DNA of 64,000 bases from Vagococcus_D sp963518325. Lineage in GTDB: Bacteria > Bacillota > Bacilli > Lactobacillales > Vagococcaceae. The notes below the pieces were generated by a model. The model searched no databases. It had not been told where the DNA came from and worked only from the letters and a program-made list of their open reading frames with translations. The position numbers and the translations under genes were made by a program. Shown piece after piece: positions 38,830 to 47,555 of this stretch; positions within the stretch are counted from its first letter, which is position 1, and each line of letters begins with the position of its first letter. Location of the stretch: assembly GCF_963518325.1 (NCBI RefSeq), contig NZ_CAUQJB010000003.1, positions 186,001 through 250,000 of the forward strand. The letters run 5' to 3'.

Positions 38830-40065
38830 ATGACAGCTATGGATAAAATCATGCCTTATTTAATTAAAATTGGAGACAATAAGTATTTGGTTTCGATTCG
38901 GGACGGACTATCGTTTACCGTGCCCTTTACTATTATTGGCAGTTTATTTTTAATCATTGGCAATTTGCCAATAGAGGCCTGGATGACCATCATCTCGCCA
39001 TACTCGGGCTTATTAGGTTCGATGGTAACCGTCACTTTTGGAATGTTAGGGCTGATATCAGCTATTGGTGTAGGTTATAGCATGGCTAAGCAGTTCAAGC
39101 TTGAGCCATTAAGTAACACGCTAATTACGGTAGTGGCCTTCTTATTGGCGACGACAAATAAAGACTTTACCATCGACATTGCAAATTTGGGGGCAACGGG
39201 GATGTTTACGGCTTTAATTGTTGCAGGACTGACAACGATTATCACTCGCTTTGTCATCAAGCGAGATTTAGTAATTAAAATGCCTGAAGGTGTTCCGCCA
39301 GCTGTGGCCCAATCATTTTTTAGTTTAACACCAGCTGCGTTTACACTGACAATTGTTTGGATTGTTAGAGTCGCTTTAAATATTGAGATTAATACTATTT
39401 TGCAAATGGTCTTTAAACCACTGGTCTTTAGCTTAAATACGATTCCTGGTTTATTGGTGTACACATTCTTAGCGCTGGGATTGTGGACGTTGGGGATTCA
39501 CGGTCCCAATTTATTATCTGGTATCGCCACGCCTATCTTTTTGAGTAATATTGCCATGAATATGGAGGCATTTCAAAAAGGCGCGACGATTCCTAATGAA
39601 GTAGCGGACGGTTTTTGGACACTTTTTATGAATATTGGGGGATCAGGTGCGACGATTGGTCTTGTGATTGCCATGATATTTGGCAGAAGTAAGGCTTTCC
39701 GCGAGCTAGGTAAATTATCGTTTCCATCAGCCATATTCTGCATCAACGAACCGATTATCTTTGGGTTCCCGATTGTGATGAATCCTATTATGGCGATTCC
39801 TTTCGTTTTAACGCCGATGGTCTTAGGTGTTTCCACGATTATCTTAATGAGACTAGGCTTAATTGGTCGGATTGTTTTTCAAGTACCTTGGACAACACCG
39901 CCAATCATCGGTCCCTATCTGGCGACTAATGGCAATGTTGGAGCAGCGATTTGGTCCTGTTTAACGATTGTGATTTCATATGTGATTTATTTGCCATTTT
40001 TTAGAATGGTCGATAAAAAACAAAGCCTGATGGAAACCACTAATTTGGAAGAAGAAGTTAATTAA
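38830..40065 (+). CDS. PTS cellobiose/lactose-type IIC permease (CelB-like)
   Basis: 411 residues with 9-10 membrane helices and no IIA or IIB domain. It starts DKIMPYLIKIGDNKYLVSIRDGLSFTVPFTIIGS and has GIHGPNLLSGIATP and INEPIIFGFPIVMNP, the IIC signatures of the lactose/cellobiose family. It imports and, with separate IIB and IIA proteins, phosphorylates a beta-glucoside for the GH4 enzyme. IIA and IIB genes are not in this window, so the permease must borrow them from another locus. Confidence 0.92.
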   Translation: MTAMDKIMPYLIKIGDNKYLVSIRDGLSFTVPFTIIGSLFLIIGNLPIEAWMTIISPYSGLLGSMVTVTFGMLGLISAIGVGYSMAKQFKLEPLSNTLITVVAFLLATTNKDFTIDIANLGATGMFTALIVAGLTTIITRFVIKRDLVIKMPEGVPPAVAQSFFSLTPAAFTLTIVWIVRVALNIEINTILQMVFKPLVFSLNTIPGLLVYTFLALGLWTLGIHGPNLLSGIATPIFLSNIAMNMEAFQKGATIPNEVADGFWTLFMNIGGSGATIGLVIAMIFGRSKAFRELGKLSFPSAIFCINEPIIFGFPIVMNPIMAIPFVLTPMVLGVSTIILMRLGLIGRIVFQVPWTTPPIIGPYLATNGNVGAAIWSCLTIVISYVIYLPFFRMVDKKQSLMETTNLEEEVN

Positions 40066-40078
40066 GGAGGTATGATGA

Positions 40079-41125
40079 ATGATCTTAAAAATGGCAATCA
40101 TTGGCTTTGGTAAAAGTGCGACTCGTTACCACTTGCCCTATCTGGCAATCAGGGATAAAATACAAGTTAAGTATGTATGTGATGTTAACTATTCTCCTGA
40201 AAAGGAAGACGCTTGTCGGAACTTAGGCTGCCAATTTACCAATGAGTTAAACCAATTGCTGGATGATCCGGAAATTCGTTTAATTACCTTGTGTACACCG
40301 CCAGAAAGCCACTACGAGTTGGCGAAACGTTGTTTGGCAAAAGGTAAACATCTGATTGTTGAAAAACCTTTTTGTCAGACAGTAGCGGAAACTGAGGAAG
40401 TGTTGGCCTTGGCAAAAGAGGCTAAGCTGTTAGCTATCCCTTATCAAAATCGTCGTTTTGATAGCGATTATTTGACCTTAAAAGAGGTGTTAAAGAGTGG
40501 GTATGTAGGGCGACCGGTGGAACTTGAAGCGCATGTTGATTACTTTCGACCAGACAAGACGATTAAAGTTGGCCATCCCCTGACGGGAAATTTTTATGGT
40601 CTTGGCGTTCATCAGATTGATCAGATGGTTGCCCTTTTTGGCGAGCCCCACACTGTCGGTTATGAGATTGGCAACAATCAGCATCCTGAAAGCGCAGTGG
40701 ATGATTATTATGATATCCGATTATATTATGAACAGTTTAAGGTGATAGTGAAAACGAGTCAGCTAGTAGCTGCCCCTTACCCACGTTTTCTTTTACACGG
40801 TACGCATGGTAGCTATTTGAAATACGGAATGGATCAACAAGAAAACGATTTAAAGCTGGGGATTTTGCCAGGAGCGTCACATTTTGGCGAGGATAGCCCT
40901 GAGGCTTATGGTAAAGTCACCTATCAGAATCAAAATGGCGACTGGATTCACAAGTCCATCACTAGTCAACAAGGGGATTACGGGGCATTCTATGACAGTG
41001 CCTACGACACCTTGATTCATCAGAAACCACCAATTGTCACAGCTGATCAAATAATTACGACAATTAAGTTGTTGGAACAAGGTTTTAAACAAAAGAACCC
41101 AAGTGTTTTTCGCTGGGCTGATTAA
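40079..41125 (+). CDS. Gfo/Idh/MocA family oxidoreductase
   Basis: 348 residues starting behind AAGGAGGTATG. The Rossmann motif is MAIIGFGKSATRYHLPYL, and the family EKP motif is in HLIVEKPFCQTVAETEE. The C-terminal domain has VDYFRPDK and GNFYGLGVHQIDQMVALFG. It is a cytosolic NAD(P)-dependent sugar or polyol dehydrogenase. As third gene of the GH4-PTS operon it may oxidise or reduce the released aglycone or sugar. The exact substrate is unknown. Confidence 0.9.
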   Translation: MILKMAIIGFGKSATRYHLPYLAIRDKIQVKYVCDVNYSPEKEDACRNLGCQFTNELNQLLDDPEIRLITLCTPPESHYELAKRCLAKGKHLIVEKPFCQTVAETEEVLALAKEAKLLAIPYQNRRFDSDYLTLKEVLKSGYVGRPVELEAHVDYFRPDKTIKVGHPLTGNFYGLGVHQIDQMVALFGEPHTVGYEIGNNQHPESAVDDYYDIRLYYEQFKVIVKTSQLVAAPYPRFLLHGTHGSYLKYGMDQQENDLKLGILPGASHFGEDSPEAYGKVTYQNQNGDWIHKSITSQQGDYGAFYDSAYDTLIHQKPPIVTADQIITTIKLLEQGFKQKNPSVFRWAD

Positions 41126-41143
41126 TCAAGTAGGTTGAGATAT

Positions 41144-41178
41144 AAGACGAGAATCATCAAACTGATTCTCGTCTTTAA
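41144..41178 (+). terminator. Terminator after the oxidoreductase gene
   Basis: AAGACGAGAATCA pairs perfectly with TGATTCTCGTCTT around TCAAAC, followed by TAATTTG. Confidence 0.85.
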
Positions 41179-41280
41179 TTTGTCTCCTGATATTCTGCTC
41201 CCATCTGAAGGAAAAAAGAATCATTTACGTTATAATAGGGGAGAGAATCGAATAAGATAACGAATACAAGGAGACGTTTA

Positions 41281-41478
41281 ATGGAATTACCGATAAGTCA
41301 ATTAGGCCAGATCTTAAAAGGACTATATGAATCAGGTTATTTTGAAGAAGAAGGATTGAGGCAAGGGATTGAACAACTAATCAACGAAAATCAGCTGACG
41401 ATAGGCATCTCGATTCAAGAGAAGGTGGGAGATGAGCTGATGTTTGGACGAGTGAATGAAAAAGGAGATAGGTTATGA
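41281..41478 (+). CDS. Small hypothetical protein before the DJ-1/PfpI pseudogene
   Basis: 65 residues, start after ACAAGGAGACG. I do not recognise a family. It is acidic and helical at first (LGQILKGLYESGYFEEEGLRQGIEQLI), then has a beta-like GISIQEKVGDELMFGRV. No membrane segment. Its TGA overlaps the ATG of the broken DJ-1-like gene (ATGA), so they were a coupled pair. Confidence 0.6.
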   Translation: MELPISQLGQILKGLYESGYFEEEGLRQGIEQLINENQLTIGISIQEKVGDELMFGRVNEKGDRL

Positions 41479-42058
41479 AAAATGTTAACCTAATGCTATT
41501 CTCTGAGTTTGAACTATTGGATGCAGCAGGTCCCATCGAAATTTTTGGTCGGATAGCAGAGTATCAAGTGACTTGCTACTCTGAAACTGGCGGACTAGTC
41601 TCTAGTTATCAAAGTCTGCAGATTTAGACCCAGCCCTTTTTGGAACTTGATCAAGGAGGTATTCTTCTAATTCTTGGGTGAAAGGCACAAGGAGACTAGT
41701 AGATAATGATTCTTACATTGGACAGTTAAGACAATTTAGTCTGGAAGCTAGCTCCGTTTTAACGGTTTGCACAGGGCCAGCACTATTAGCTCGAACAGGG
41801 TTAATTGACAATCAGCCAGCTACCACTAATAAACGGGCTTTAGGTTGGGTTAAGTCGGTTAATCCGAAAGTAAACTGGATTGAGAAAGCTAGAAGGGGAG
41901 TCACTGAGAATAGCTATACATCTTCAGGCGTTTCGGCGGGAATGGATATGGTTTTAGGCATTCTCGCAGATCGTTTCATTCATAAATTTACCAGTCAAGT
42001 CGCCAACGAAATAGAATACAATTGGCAGGAGGACGCCAGTATCGATCCTTTTCATTAA
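41475..42058 (+). pseudogene. DJ-1/PfpI family protein, broken by a stop and a frameshift
   Basis: From the ATG at 41475 the frame reads NVNLMLFSEFELLDAAGPIEIFGRIA, the normal start of a DJ-1/PfpI (GATase1-like) protein. A TAG interrupts at 41625-41627. The same frame continues to GGILLILG. Near 41662 one base seems lost (a LGGKGTRR reading needs an extra G), and the rest is in another frame, with the nucleophile elbow SSVLTVCTGPALLARTGL and TSSGVSAGMDMVLGIL. Two independent lesions indicate real decay rather than an error. Confidence 0.85.
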
Positions 42059-42110
42059 CTGAGTAAAGAAGAGGCTACTAAGCATGATCAACTTGAATTA
42101 GCGAGACCTG

Positions 42111-42119
42111 TGCTACAAT
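42111..42119 (+). promoter_or_regulatory. Extended -10 promoter before the monooxygenase gene
   Basis: TG-C-TACAAT, with TTGAAT 15 bases upstream of the hexamer. The leader of about 120 bases carries a small GACGG/CCGTC hairpin (42136-42162) of unknown role. Confidence 0.45.
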
Positions 42120-42244
42120 TTAGATAAACGTGAAGGACGGCCCCGTAAGAAAAGGAGACCGTCAATTCTTGAGTTTTCAACGTCTAGAGATTGGTGAGAA
42201 CGAAGCGGAGTGCAGTGAGAGTGGGCAACTAAAGGAGTGATATC

Positions 42245-42559
42245 ATGGAAAAGTATAGTAAATATGGTAAATTGACAGCTTTGGATGGACATGGAAAAAC
42301 ATTGTTATCTTTATTATTAGAAGCGTCTGAGGAGCTGAAAGCTGTCGCTAGTTGTGACTGTTATATTGTAGGAATGAATGAGGAAGAGCCGAATGCAGTT
42401 TATGTCTTTGAAGTTTGGGAGAACAAGGCCGCTCATGAAGCCTCCCTTACTTTGGATGTTGTCAGAAACTTAATAGGTCAAGCAATGCCGATTTTAGATT
42501 TATCAGTTCACAGTCATTACCCAGAATTAATCATCTACGGTGGGAAAGCAACCTTATAA
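42245..42559 (+). CDS. Antibiotic biosynthesis monooxygenase (ABM) domain protein
   Basis: 104 residues, RBS AAAGGAGTGA. The ABM dimeric alpha/beta-barrel pattern is visible: KLTALDGHGKTLLSLLLEASEEL, CDCYIVGMNEEEPNAVYVFEVWENKAAHEASL. Members are small cytosolic proteins, some quinol or heme-degrading monooxygenases, many of unknown activity. An LD-carboxypeptidase gene follows after 23 bases. Confidence 0.85.
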   Translation: MEKYSKYGKLTALDGHGKTLLSLLLEASEELKAVASCDCYIVGMNEEEPNAVYVFEVWENKAAHEASLTLDVVRNLIGQAMPILDLSVHSHYPELIIYGGKATL

Positions 42560-42582
42560 TTCGAAAAGCTAGGAGCGTTTAA

Positions 42583-43458
42583 ATGTTAAAACAAGGTGAT
42601 AAAATTGCACTGGTGGTTAATTCTAATGGGATTTCGCTAGACAAGGAAAATGAACTACAAACCCTACTAAAAGAGTTGACTGAAATGGGATTAACTCCTG
42701 TTTGTAGTCAGTTTCTTTATCAAAAAAAGGGAATTGCCAGTGGCAGCCCAAAGGAACGTGGCATGGAGATGAATGCATTTTTTGCTGATCGGAGCGTCCA
42801 AGTGATTTTTGATATTTCAGGTGGGGATATTGCCAATCAAGTACTGCCTTATCTGGATTACGAGTTGATTAAAAAGCATCCGAAACCCTTTTTTGGTTAC
42901 AGTGATGTCACGACAATTTTGAATGGTATCTATCAACAAACAGGAGTACTGACTTATTTGTTTCAGCTGCGAACCATTCTCTGGGATCAAACAGGGAGGC
43001 AAAAAAAGCGCTTTGTTGAAAGTTTTCTAAAGGATGAAGAGTCCTTATTTGACTGTCAATGGCAATTTATTCAAGGAGAAACCATCAGTGGGGAATTAAT
43101 TGGTGGGAATATCCGCTGTTTTCTGAAGTTGGCAGGAACCCCTTATTTTCCAGACTGTCGGAACAAAGTGCTACTCTTAGAAAGCAATGGGGGAGGTATT
43201 CCTCAGCTAACGACTTACTTGACTCAATTAAAACAAATCGGTGTCTTTAATCAAATTAGTGGTATTCTATTGGGGGTCTTTACGGAATTAGAGGCAAGTG
43301 AGGACAGACTTTCTGTTGGTGAACTGGTCCGCGAGATGATTGATAATCCCGATTTATCTGTAGCTAAAACATCAGAGATTGGTCATGGTTCCCAATCGTG
43401 TTGTGCAGTGATTGGACAACAAGTGAGCATTAAGAAAAACGAAAAGACGATTGACTAG
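42583..43458 (+). CDS. LD-carboxypeptidase family serine peptidase (S66)
   Basis: 291 residues. The S66 fold has an N-terminal domain (KIALVVNSNG...), the catalytic Ser in FFGYSDVTTI, and the C-terminal Glu/His part with LLLESNGGGIPQLTTYLTQL and EIGHGSQSCC. It falls in the branch containing MccF-like and LdcA-like enzymes, which cleave LD bonds in muropeptides or amide bonds in microcin C-type compounds. No signal peptide. It may act in peptidoglycan recycling or self-protection. Confidence 0.88.
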   Translation: MLKQGDKIALVVNSNGISLDKENELQTLLKELTEMGLTPVCSQFLYQKKGIASGSPKERGMEMNAFFADRSVQVIFDISGGDIANQVLPYLDYELIKKHPKPFFGYSDVTTILNGIYQQTGVLTYLFQLRTILWDQTGRQKKRFVESFLKDEESLFDCQWQFIQGETISGELIGGNIRCFLKLAGTPYFPDCRNKVLLLESNGGGIPQLTTYLTQLKQIGVFNQISGILLGVFTELEASEDRLSVGELVREMIDNPDLSVAKTSEIGHGSQSCCAVIGQQVSIKKNEKTID

Positions 43459-43478
43459 TTCAGTCGTCTTTTCGTTTT
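43436..43478 (+). terminator. Terminator after the LD-carboxypeptidase gene
   Basis: AAAACGAAAAGACGA...GACT pairs with AGTCGTCTTTTCGTTTT around a short loop. It overlaps the last codons of the gene. Confidence 0.85.
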
Positions 43479-43657
43479 ATTTAGTTAGGATGCAATCGGT
43501 CGATGATACTCCCATCCATCAGCCTCCTAATAAAGCCACATATCAGAGCTTTTTCTGATCTTTTCCGTCAGGCAGTAAAGTTTGTTTTGTGTACAAGACT
43601 CTCCTATTGTGGTCAAAATACATTGACTTGTTCTCGGGTCAAGCTTCGCTAAAGGGA

Positions 43658-43686
43658 TTGTAATCGGTTACTAATCTTCATATACT
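43658..43686 (+). promoter_or_regulatory. Promoter with overlapping cre for the first alpha-glucoside operon
   Basis: TTGTAA (43658-43663), a 17-base spacer and TATACT (43681-43686). TGTAATCGGTTACT (43659-43672) matches the cre consensus with one mismatch and covers the -35, so catabolite repression is expected. Confidence 0.75.
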
Positions 43687-43716
43687 AAACTCAGTAATTA
43701 AGAAGGGAGAAAACAA

Positions 43717-45303
43717 ATGAAAGAGTTTTTACAAAAGTTAGGGAAATCGTTAATGATGCCAATTTCAATTATTGCGGCAGCGGGGATTTTTTTAGGGTTG
43801 GCTTCTGTTTTGCAAAATCCAATGATAGTGGGTGAAGGCTTCGTTTCCTTGGTTAACGTTCAGCAGGTGATTGGTTTTATTAGAGCCATTGTGGCAGCGC
43901 TATTCGGTAATTTACCGATTCTCTTTGCCATATCGGTAGCGATTGGCCTGGCCAAAGCTGAGAAAGCCACCGCTGCATTTGCCGCGGTGATTGGCTTTAT
44001 CTTATTTCATGTGACGATTAGTTATATTTTAAATTTAAATAGCATTAACTCATTGACGACTTCTGTGGATGCTTTAGTGGAGGCTGGTTCGAGTCAGTTA
44101 GAGGCCACTAAAATAGCGTCAGCTTACGAGTCGGTGCTAGGGTATTTCACTTTAAGGATGAATGTTTTTGGAGGGATTTTAGTCGGTTTATGGGTGGCAA
44201 CGGTGCATAATCGCTTTTACGATGTTGAGTTACCTATGGCGATTAGTTTCTTTGGTGGTAAACGCTTTGTGCCAATTATTACGACAGTTACAATTCCTTT
44301 ATTGGGGTTACTGATGTATGGAGTCTGGCCTGTTTTAGGAAAAGGGATAGAAGGACTTGGTACGGTTATTGCAGGGGCGGGAGCGCCAGGAACCTTTCTT
44401 TTTGGTGCTTTAGAGCGACTGTTAGTGCCGACGGGCCTACATCATATTTTGAATCAACTGGTTCGTTTTACGCCAATCGGTGGTGTGGCGCTGATTGACG
44501 GTGAGCAAACGGTTGGCGCTTTAACCATTTTTAATACCTTGCTTGCTCAACCTAACCCTGATTTAGGAATGATGCAAGAAGCGACTCGCTTTTTAGCTCA
44601 AGGGAAAATTCCTTTTATGGTCTTTGGTTTGCCGGCGGCCTGTTATGCCATGTATAAAACCTCAAAACCAGGCGAAAAAAACCGCGTGAAAGGGTTGTTG
44701 TATGCTGCGGCTTTAGCTAGCTTTACAACAGGGATAACTGAACCTATTGAGTTTGCCTTTATTTTTGTTTCGCCGATTCTCTTTGTTTTTCACGCCCTAA
44801 TGTCTGGCTTGTCCTTTATGCTAATGGATCTATTTCACGTTTCAATCGGGAATGTTCAAGGCGGAGCCATTGACTTGACGGTCTTTGGTATCTTAAGAGG
44901 GCTGGATACTCGGTGGTTCTTAGTTGTTTTAGTGGGAATCGGCTATGCCATTGTTTATTATCTGTTTTTCAAAAAAATCATCATAAAAAATAATGTCAAA
45001 ACACCTGGTCGAGAGGCCGAGATTGAAGGGGAGTCTGTTGTGATTAAGGATGTCGCTAATATTGGCCAAACAATTGTTGAGGCTCTTGGAGGCCACAGTA
45101 ATATAAAGGAAATCGACAATTGTTTTACCCGCCTGCGTTTAGTGTTAGTGTCAACAGAACAGGTCAATGAGGCCGCATTAAAAGCTACTGGGGCAGCAGG
45201 GGTAGTCAGAATTAGCGACACGGCTATTCAAGTTATTTATGGACCTCAAGTAGAAGGAATCGCATTAAAAGTTAAGGGAGCAGCTCAAATTGAAGAAAAA
45301 TAA
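43717..45303 (+). CDS. PTS IIBC permease, alpha-glucoside type (MalX/glucose family)
   Basis: 528 residues. The IIC domain (about 1-425) has about ten helices and the family segments AAAGIFLGLASVL, GLHHILNQLVRFTPIGG and GITEPIEFAFIF. The IIB domain (about 450-525) has the phosphorylated Cys in IDNCFTRLRLVL. No IIA domain, so it relies on a separate glucose-type IIA. It imports and phosphorylates an alpha-linked disaccharide such as maltose or a relative. Its 3' end overlaps the GH4 gene by 14 bases. RBS GAAGGGAGAAAA. Confidence 0.93.
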   Translation: MKEFLQKLGKSLMMPISIIAAAGIFLGLASVLQNPMIVGEGFVSLVNVQQVIGFIRAIVAALFGNLPILFAISVAIGLAKAEKATAAFAAVIGFILFHVTISYILNLNSINSLTTSVDALVEAGSSQLEATKIASAYESVLGYFTLRMNVFGGILVGLWVATVHNRFYDVELPMAISFFGGKRFVPIITTVTIPLLGLLMYGVWPVLGKGIEGLGTVIAGAGAPGTFLFGALERLLVPTGLHHILNQLVRFTPIGGVALIDGEQTVGALTIFNTLLAQPNPDLGMMQEATRFLAQGKIPFMVFGLPAACYAMYKTSKPGEKNRVKGLLYAAALASFTTGITEPIEFAFIFVSPILFVFHALMSGLSFMLMDLFHVSIGNVQGGAIDLTVFGILRGLDTRWFLVVLVGIGYAIVYYLFFKKIIIKNNVKTPGREAEIEGESVVIKDVANIGQTIVEALGGHSNIKEIDNCFTRLRLVLVSTEQVNEAALKATGAAGVVRISDTAIQVIYGPQVEGIALKVKGAAQIEEK

Positions 45304-46612
45304 TATTGTCTTAGTAGGTGGCGGATCAACGTGGACGCCAGGTATTTTAAAAGCATTGACGACTCATTTAACACGTTTTGGCTTAAAACGTGTCACTCTG
45401 TATGATACGGATGGTCAGCGTCAAGAGGTAATTGGTGAGTTTGGTAAGATTTTGTTTCAGGAAGAAGCACCAGAAGTCGATTTTCGTTATACAACAGATA
45501 AAGAGGAGGCTTATAAGGAAGTTGATTTTGTGTTCTGCCAAATGCGGACAGGGGGCTATTCCATGCGTGAAAAGGATGAAAAAATTCCCTTAAGCTTAGG
45601 GGTTTTAGGTCAGGAAACCTGTGGACCAGGTGGTTTTGCTTATGGGATGCGCTCGATTCGTGACATGGTCGAGATGGTTTCCGATGTGCGCCGGCTAAGC
45701 CCTGATGCGTGGATTTTGAATTACACAAACCCAGCAGCCATTGTAGCACTGGCTCTGGATAGCTATTTTCCAGATGATAAAAAAATCTTAAATATCTGCG
45801 ATCAGCCAGTTAATTTATTGCGCTCATACGGCCGCTTAATTGAAGCGGATTATACGACCTTTGAACCGACTTATTTTGGCTTAAATCACTTTGGTTGGTT
45901 CACTCATATCTATGATGAAAAAGGTCAGGACTTAGCACCAAAAATTAAAGAAACCATCTTAAAGGGAGGTTTTCGCCCCGTTGATGCAGAACAACGTGAC
46001 CAGTCGTGGTTGGATACTTATGCCATGGTTGAAGACATGTTGATTGATTTTCCGGAATACTTGCCAAATACTTATTTGCAGTATTATTTATACCCTGACT
46101 ATAAAGTAGGCCAAGCCAATCCTGAGTACACTCGGGCGAATGAAGTCATGGCTGGCCGTGAAAAAAATGTCTTTAGAGAGTGCCGGGAGATTGTCGCTAA
46201 AGGAAGTGCTAAGGAATCCAGTGTGGTTCACAACGATGCTCATGGGGATATGATTGTGGAGGTGGCGGCTTCGATTGCCAATAACTTGCGACAAACCTAT
46301 ATTGTGATCGTGCCTAATAAAGGGATTGTCGCTAATTTACCGAATGACGTTATGATTGAGGTGGCAGCTTCATTAGGAATCAATGGCCCTATGCCTTACG
46401 CAGTCGGTGAAATCGAGACCTTTTATAAAGGCTTGATCGAAGGTCAGCATGCCTTTGAGAAGTTGACCGTGGAAGCGTATCGTGAAGGTTCTTATACGAA
46501 AGCCCTTCAAGCTTTAACACTGAATCGAACTGTTGTGGATGGCAAAAAAGCTCGGAAGGTGCTCGATAGGTTGATTGAAGCGAATCAAGCGTATTGGCCA
46601 GAATTGAACTAA
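45290..46612 (+). CDS. GH4 6-phospho-alpha-glucosidase
   Basis: 440 residues from a TTG inside the end of the PTS gene, after AAGGGAG. NAD motif LVGGGSTWTPGILKA, then QETCGPGGFAYGMRSIRD, metal-binding Cys in LNICDQP and His in GLNHFGWF. The CD-P motif and the CGPGG segment mark the alpha type. It cleaves a 6-phospho-alpha-glucoside to glucose 6-phosphate and glucose or another sugar, by NAD+-assisted elimination. It is closest in pattern to the third GH4 of the window (57301). Confidence 0.93.
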   Translation: MKKNNIVLVGGGSTWTPGILKALTTHLTRFGLKRVTLYDTDGQRQEVIGEFGKILFQEEAPEVDFRYTTDKEEAYKEVDFVFCQMRTGGYSMREKDEKIPLSLGVLGQETCGPGGFAYGMRSIRDMVEMVSDVRRLSPDAWILNYTNPAAIVALALDSYFPDDKKILNICDQPVNLLRSYGRLIEADYTTFEPTYFGLNHFGWFTHIYDEKGQDLAPKIKETILKGGFRPVDAEQRDQSWLDTYAMVEDMLIDFPEYLPNTYLQYYLYPDYKVGQANPEYTRANEVMAGREKNVFRECREIVAKGSAKESSVVHNDAHGDMIVEVAASIANNLRQTYIVIVPNKGIVANLPNDVMIEVAASLGINGPMPYAVGEIETFYKGLIEGQHAFEKLTVEAYREGSYTKALQALTLNRTVVDGKKARKVLDRLIEANQAYWPELN

Positions 46613-46618
46613 CCATAG

Positions 46619-46655
46619 ATCGGCCTGACTCCTTTTGAGCAGGCCGATGTTTTTA
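46619..46655. terminator. Terminator between convergent GH4 and rpiR genes
   Basis: ATCGGCCTG pairs perfectly with CAGGCCGAT, followed by GTTTTTA on the plus strand. Confidence 0.8.
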
Positions 46656-47390
46656 ATGGTAAAAGGTCGTCAAGTAGTCGTTAAAAAGCAAATTTGTGAG
46701 ATAATGTAAACTAAACCGGTCAGCCGTATCAATTCCTTCAATGGAAGCGGGGGAAACCATGCCATAAAGCTGATAGTCAGTTAGAGCGGCAATGGGATTA
46801 TGTGAGAAACCCGTGATACTGAGGGTAGTAGCCCCTTTTACTGAAGCAATCGTCGTGGCGGCTAAAATCGTGTCAGTCGTCCCACTAACACTGATGGCAA
46901 TGGCTAGGTCATTTTTTGTCAGCAATTTGGCATTGTGTTTCATCACGTGAGGGTCGATAAAGGTGTGACTGTTAATCCCTAAAATTTTGAATCGCTCATT
47001 CAGTTCCTCTGCTGGAAAGCGTGACAGGCCGACAGCAAAAAAAACAATTCGCTGGGCGTTATGTATCTTACCTAGGATCTCTTTGATTACTTGGGGATTA
47101 ATCAGTTGTTTGGTGCGAATGATTTGTTCGTCGAGAGAGGTTAGTGTAAGGACATTCTCTTTTTCATGTGTGGTCAGATAGAGGGCTTCTCTAAAATCGG
47201 AAAATCCCTTAAAACCTAACTTTTGGCAGAGACGGGTAACGGTATTTGGAACGGTATAGTTTTCCGTTGCTATCTGGCGGATGGTCAAGGATTTGATATT
47301 TTCTGCTTGATTCAACAGGGATTGCAAAACATCTTCCTCCGTTGAATTAAGTAAATGACGGTTTTTTTTAAGCAGTTCATAAAAATACAT
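46653..47390 (-). CDS. RpiR family transcriptional regulator
   Basis: About 245 residues from the ATG at 47390, 6 bases after AGGAGG; a longer frame upstream lacks an RBS. The HTH_6 domain has TIRQIATENYTVPNTVTRLCQKLGFKGFSDFREAL. The SIS domain has IVFFAVGLSRFPAEELNERFKILG and AIAISVSGTTDTILAA. It is convergent with the alpha-glucoside PTS-GH4 genes and likely their regulator, binding a phosphosugar. It is divergent from glycerate kinase. Confidence 0.9.
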   Translation of the reverse strand: MYFYELLKKNRHLLNSTEEDVLQSLLNQAENIKSLTIRQIATENYTVPNTVTRLCQKLGFKGFSDFREALYLTTHEKENVLTLTSLDEQIIRTKQLINPQVIKEILGKIHNAQRIVFFAVGLSRFPAEELNERFKILGINSHTFIDPHVMKHNAKLLTKNDLAIAISVSGTTDTILAATTIASVKGATTLSITGFSHNPIAALTDYQLYGMVSPASIEGIDTADRFSLHYLTNLLFNDYLTTFYH

Positions 47391-47555
47391 AAGGAGCCTC
47401 CTAAAATGGGAATCTGACAGGGGGAGAGTTCTGTGGCCTCCATCAATCAACGTTCAGATTTATCATAGCTGATTTATTTCTGATTTTCAAATATATTTTT
47501 GAGATTAGTCTGAAAGAATCAGTGAGGCGCAAGTAAAGAAAGTAGGGGAAGACAA

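Noticed and set aside
42120..42244. Possible T-box or other riboswitch before the ABM gene
   Set aside because: There is a short GACGG/CCGTC hairpin but no T-box TGGNACCGCG-type sequence, specifier loop or known aptamer pattern.
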